This document shows positions 4,123 through 6,642 of a DNA stretch of 6,642 nt, one piece after another (the first letter of the stretch is position 1; every line of letters starts with the position of its first letter). The notes beneath the pieces were generated by a model that saw only the letters and a list, made by a program, of their open reading frames with translations, did not search any database and was not told where the DNA came from. Source of the DNA: an uncultured Sulfurovum sp. (lineage in GTDB: Bacteria > Campylobacterota > Campylobacteria > Campylobacterales > Sulfurovaceae). The stretch spans positions 1 through 6,642 of the forward strand of contig CAMZNQ010000327.1 in NCBI GenBank assembly GCA_947313765.1, given 5' to 3'. A program made the position numbers and the translations under genes.

Positions 4123-6261
4123 ATGTATTTTAAATATAAAATAACTCTCAAAAGATTGCTATTAGTTTTTGGTATGATGCTTTTTATTCTACCTTCATCA
4201 CTCCTCTCTGATACAACAAAAAAATTAGCTGTTTTCTATACAATAGATGGAAATGCAGAGGCTAAATACAATAAAATTGTTGCTGAAGAGCTACCAAAAA
4301 TAGGTTTTAACTCTGCTGACCCACATCATAGAGTAAATGACCAATATAAAAGTAAATATGGTTCTACAATATTAGACATTTTAAGCTTTTTGCCCGTTGT
4401 AAATGACTCAAATGTTATGCCTCTATTTAAAATAGACCCTCGTTTAGCAGGATTTGCACCATTCAACATGTTGATTCATAAAAAACTAGATGAAAAAGTA
4501 ACACATGTTGGACACCTTACACCAGAGGCTATTTTAGATATTATTGGTATTTCAGATAAAGATGTAAGAGAGAAGTTTATTGCTTCATTTAAACCTTTAG
4601 ACGATTTATTGGATAAAGAGTTTGGAGTAGATAAAAAATCATATAAGACCTATACTAAACTTTCAAAAGATAATATGTTAAATTTTGAGTACACTTTTGA
4701 GCGTCCAGATGATATGGATGATTTTATTGATGAGTTTCAAAATAAGTTTGAGATGGCTTTTATAGATAAGAAGTATCTAATTGCAGGTTTTCATGATTTT
4801 AAAGCAACAGATGAGGGAGAAGAGGTATTAGATGATACATTTGATATTTTTTGGGGATACTCTCTTTGTCATTTAGAGTACTCTTATAATATGTTTGATA
4901 ACAAAGGAGCAAGACCAGATGCAGGACTTTTCGCTCCATGTTCAATGTATATGTATGTAAAAAAAGGTAGCAACAAGTTAGTAGTTGGTATGCCAAAGTT
5001 AATTAATATTATGGATACATTAGGTGTAAAAGAGGCTTCACGAGTTGCATTAGTTAAAAAGCTAGATAGAGAAATTCCTGAAATTTTAACTGCTTTTGGA
5101 ATGAAATCTGTTGAAAATGTTAACCCTTTAAAAGAGACACCAGAGGAGAAGTTTAACCCTTCTGCTATTGCTGTAGCTTTAGCAAAGACAACTCAAAAAG
5201 TTTTAGAACCAAAACAAGTAGTAGAGAGTAAAAAAGAGTCTGAAATAGAAAATGTAGAGAAAGTTCAAAAAGTTCAAAAAACAGAAAATGTAGAGAAGAA
5301 GAGTAAAGTAGTATCTATTGTTATTCCTAAAGTTCCAGTACCCATAACGTTAACTACAAATGGCAATAGTAAGTCTGTAAAAACAGATAACCGTACCATT
5401 AACTTTTCAAAACGTATGCCACCAGACTATTTAACTTCAGAACAACGTTATGGTAAAGATGGAAAAGGTTTAACTCTATCTAACTCAAAATCTAAAGTTG
5501 GAGATGTAGATAAAGGTAGAATATCTGCCTATTTAAGAGCTGATTTGATTGATGTAAAAACAGCTACAGATAAGTTAAAAAATGCAGGATTTGAAGTTTT
5601 AGGTTCTTTTCCATTAGATAAGAAGAAAAAGTTAATCTCCATTGTCTTTACAAATGACAAATTGAAAAAGATGGCATCTAATCCAAATAGTGGTTTCTTA
5701 GGAACATTACGTCTATTGATAGACCCAAAAAACAAACAGATTAGCATAACAAATCCACTCTATTTAGCTAAGGCTATGATGCAGACAGATTTTGATGAAT
5801 CAGGAGCTAAAGATATTTTAGGAACTATTCTTAAAGAGTTTCCAAAAGCAAGAAACTCATTAGATAAGTTAAAATATTCTCTTTTGCCAAACTATCAATT
5901 TATGGATGGTATGCCGTTCTATAAAGATATGGAAGTTGTAGGTCGTGGAGATGATTTACTAGCTAAGTTGAATAAGAAAAAGAATAAGAAAAAAGTTCTC
6001 TTTCAATTTAAATTACCAAATGGTTCAACACTTATTGGTGTAAAGCTTGGTAAAAGAACATCTAAGTTTCCAAAAAGAATTGGTACAAATAATGCAGGAA
6101 TGTTACCATATCCGATTATTATAGAGAATGGAGAGGCTAAAATATTAGAGCCTAAATACTACTTAGCATTAATGTATCCACAGTTAACAATGGAAGCATT
6201 TATGACAATTGCAACAATACCAGGTGCGATTATAAAAGATTGTGCTAAGATATTTAGATAG
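4123..6261 (+). CDS. Exported two-domain protein with DUF302-like N-terminal half
   Basis: This 712-residue protein has an N-terminal hydrophobic signal (about 10-29, RLLLVFGMMLFILPSSLLS), so it is periplasmic or membrane-anchored. In the first half (about 33-345), residues 245-330 follow the DUF302 layout: CHLEYSYN with C249, then GLFAPCSMYMYV with C273, then a strand and a helix (SRVALVKKLDREIPEILTAF). An acidic and lysine-rich linker follows (about 361-425, with VEKVQKVQKTENVEKK). The second half (about 460-712, from AYLRADLIDVKTATDKLKNA) contains GFEVLGSFP, VFTNDKLKK, YQFMDGMPFYKDM and ATIPGAIIKD blocks. I recall similar blocks from uncharacterised exported proteins of sulfur-oxidising Campylobacterota that carry DUF302-like annotation. 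The biochemical function is unknown. The gene stands alone between its own promoter region and a strong terminator. I am confident the gene is real, moderately confident of DUF302 in the first half, and less so for the second. Confidence 0.75.
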   Translation: MYFKYKITLKRLLLVFGMMLFILPSSLLSDTTKKLAVFYTIDGNAEAKYNKIVAEELPKIGFNSADPHHRVNDQYKSKYGSTILDILSFLPVVNDSNVMPLFKIDPRLAGFAPFNMLIHKKLDEKVTHVGHLTPEAILDIIGISDKDVREKFIASFKPLDDLLDKEFGVDKKSYKTYTKLSKDNMLNFEYTFERPDDMDDFIDEFQNKFEMAFIDKKYLIAGFHDFKATDEGEEVLDDTFDIFWGYSLCHLEYSYNMFDNKGARPDAGLFAPCSMYMYVKKGSNKLVVGMPKLINIMDTLGVKEASRVALVKKLDREIPEILTAFGMKSVENVNPLKETPEEKFNPSAIAVALAKTTQKVLEPKQVVESKKESEIENVEKVQKVQKTENVEKKSKVVSIVIPKVPVPITLTTNGNSKSVKTDNRTINFSKRMPPDYLTSEQRYGKDGKGLTLSNSKSKVGDVDKGRISAYLRADLIDVKTATDKLKNAGFEVLGSFPLDKKKKLISIVFTNDKLKKMASNPNSGFLGTLRLLIDPKNKQISITNPLYLAKAMMQTDFDESGAKDILGTILKEFPKARNSLDKLKYSLLPNYQFMDGMPFYKDMEVVGRGDDLLAKLNKKKNKKKVLFQFKLPNGSTLIGVKLGKRTSKFPKRIGTNNAGMLPYPIIIENGEAKILEPKYYLALMYPQLTMEAFMTIATIPGAIIKDCAKIFR
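5247..5297 (+). repeat. Short direct repeats in the linker of the DUF302-like gene
   Basis: AGAAAATGTAGAGAA occurs at 5247-5261 and again at 5283-5297. Between them GTTCAAAAA is present twice in tandem (5263-5280). They encode the charged ENVEK/KVQ linker and probably arose by slippage. Linker length may differ between strains. Confidence 0.6.
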
Positions 6262-6285
6262 AGTTTTAAACTCTATCTACTTTTT
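6255..6285 (+). terminator. Strong intrinsic terminator shared by convergent genes
   Basis: TAGATAGAGTTT (6255-6266) and AAACTCTATCTA (6268-6279) form a perfect 12-bp inverted repeat around one central T. On the + strand it is followed by C and then TTTTT. Both stop codons lie inside it: TAG at 6259-6261 for the + gene and the complement of CTA at 6277-6279 for the - gene. In the - direction the tail is less T-rich, so termination should be better for the + gene. Confidence 0.8.
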
Positions 6286-6501
6286 GTTCTGTTTCTCTTT
6301 TAATAGAGCTAATTTCATATCATTAAGAAGTGACTCTTTTTGATATAGTTTTACTTTCTCTTCTGAAATCTCTTTTGCTAATTTTGCAAGATTTACCTCC
6401 ATCTCTTGGATTGTAATTTCTTTATCTTCTGCTGTTAGAGATTGTGTTGTTGCTAGTGCTAAGATTAATCCACATGTAACTGTTTTAACTATTTTGTTCA
6501 T
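6277..6501 (-). CDS. Small exported coiled-coil protein, function unknown
   Basis: This 74-residue protein has a signal peptide at 1-24 (SLTA then ED). The mature part of about 50 residues is almost wholly charged and helical: EMEVNLAKLAKEISEEKVKL and a lysine-rich tail, with Leu, Ile and Val spaced like a short coiled coil. C10 lies inside the signal sequence and does not fit a lipobox, so it is not an obvious lipoprotein. AAGGA lies nine bases before the ATG. The start is 24 bases after the stop of the upstream partial gene, which suggests one operon. I do not recognise a family. It may assemble with another periplasmic protein encoded nearby. Confidence 0.7.
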   Translation of the reverse strand: MNKIVKTVTCGLILALATTQSLTAEDKEITIQEMEVNLAKLAKEISEEKVKLYQKESLLNDMKLALLKEKQNKK

Positions 6502-6525
6502 CTATTCTTTTCCTTGAAATTTATT

Positions 6526-6642
6526 TTAAAGTGTCTCTTTTGCTTTTTGTAAAGCTTCAATGACTTGGTCAATATTTGATTTTGGAATATGTACTTTCCA
6601 CTCAGGTTCATCTGCATCAGCTTTAAGGTTAATTCCTATACT
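6526..6642 (-). CDS. 3' end of an unidentified gene
   Basis: The minus strand is open from the window edge to a TAA at 6528-6526 and encodes the last 38 residues of a protein, including NLKADADEPEWKVHIPKSNI and a final amphipathic helix DQVIEALQKAKETL. The codon use looks genuine and the spacing to the next gene (24 bases, with an AAGGA site) fits an operon. Too little is visible to name the family. A short strand-turn-helix ending of this kind occurs in many small proteins. Confidence 0.65.
   Translation of the reverse strand, partial: SIGINLKADADEPEWKVHIPKSNIDQVIEALQKAKETL

Noticed and set aside
4799..4996. Open frame on the - strand inside the DUF302-like gene
   Set aside because: It is antisense to the strongest gene in the region, with Leu/His/Tyr-rich low-quality composition and no promoter or ribosome binding site.
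5529..5747. Second open frame on the - strand inside the DUF302-like gene
   Set aside because: Antisense shadow of conserved coding sequence with no translation signals.
6277..6501. Lipoprotein call for the 74-residue protein because of C10
   Set aside because: The cysteine lies before the hydrophobic core and not after a lipobox; a standard signal peptidase I site at SLTA fits better.

Overview
The window is AT-rich. Its features (many short secreted proteins with MKK-type signal peptides, AAGGA-type ribosome binding sites, promoters with a good -10 but often no -35, a class II-like cytochrome c and a DUF302-like exported protein) suggest a member of the Campylobacterota, most like Sulfurimonas, Sulfurovum or Arcobacter relatives. 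This placement rests on general resemblance, not on a marker gene.

Layout. (1) Bases 1-1046 are a decayed accessory islet on the + strand. It starts with the 3' end of a gene that seems to be split by a frameshift; that piece carries a DAKYK motif like the one in McrC-type nucleases. A 4-base ATGA overlap then leads into an AAA/SMC-like ATPase that stops just after Walker B. Its heavy use of ATA isoleucine codons sets it apart from its neighbours. (2) Bases 1082-1780 hold an intact class I SAM-dependent methyltransferase. (3) Bases 1781-3012 on the - strand hold an apparent two-gene operon: a small C-terminal-CXXCH cytochrome (c'/c556-like) followed by a very short periplasmic adaptor (membrane fusion protein) with no pump gene in view. 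A strong sigma70-type promoter lies upstream. (4) Bases 3205-3939 on the + strand encode an exported protein made almost entirely of 17 consecutive 11-residue repeats (LEA-like hendecads), encoded by 33-bp DNA repeats and followed by a hairpin. (5) Bases 4123-6261 on the + strand encode a 712-residue exported protein with an N-terminal DUF302-like half, a charged linker and a second, possibly DUF302-related half. It ends in a terminator hairpin that holds its own stop codon and that of the convergent gene. (6) Bases 6277-6642 on the - strand hold a tiny exported coiled-coil protein and, upstream of it, the 3' end of another gene.

From 1781 to 6501 every complete gene encodes a predicted exported protein, so this is a cell-envelope or periplasmic neighbourhood. 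No tRNA, rRNA, CRISPR array, insertion sequence or transposase was seen. No gene-free stretch exceeds 300 bases; the largest gaps are 3013-3204 and 3940-4122, and both contain promoter-like or terminator-like sequence. The most unusual items are the hendecad-repeat protein with its homogenised 33-bp repeats, the cytochrome/adaptor pair, and the remnant nuclease-ATPase islet.
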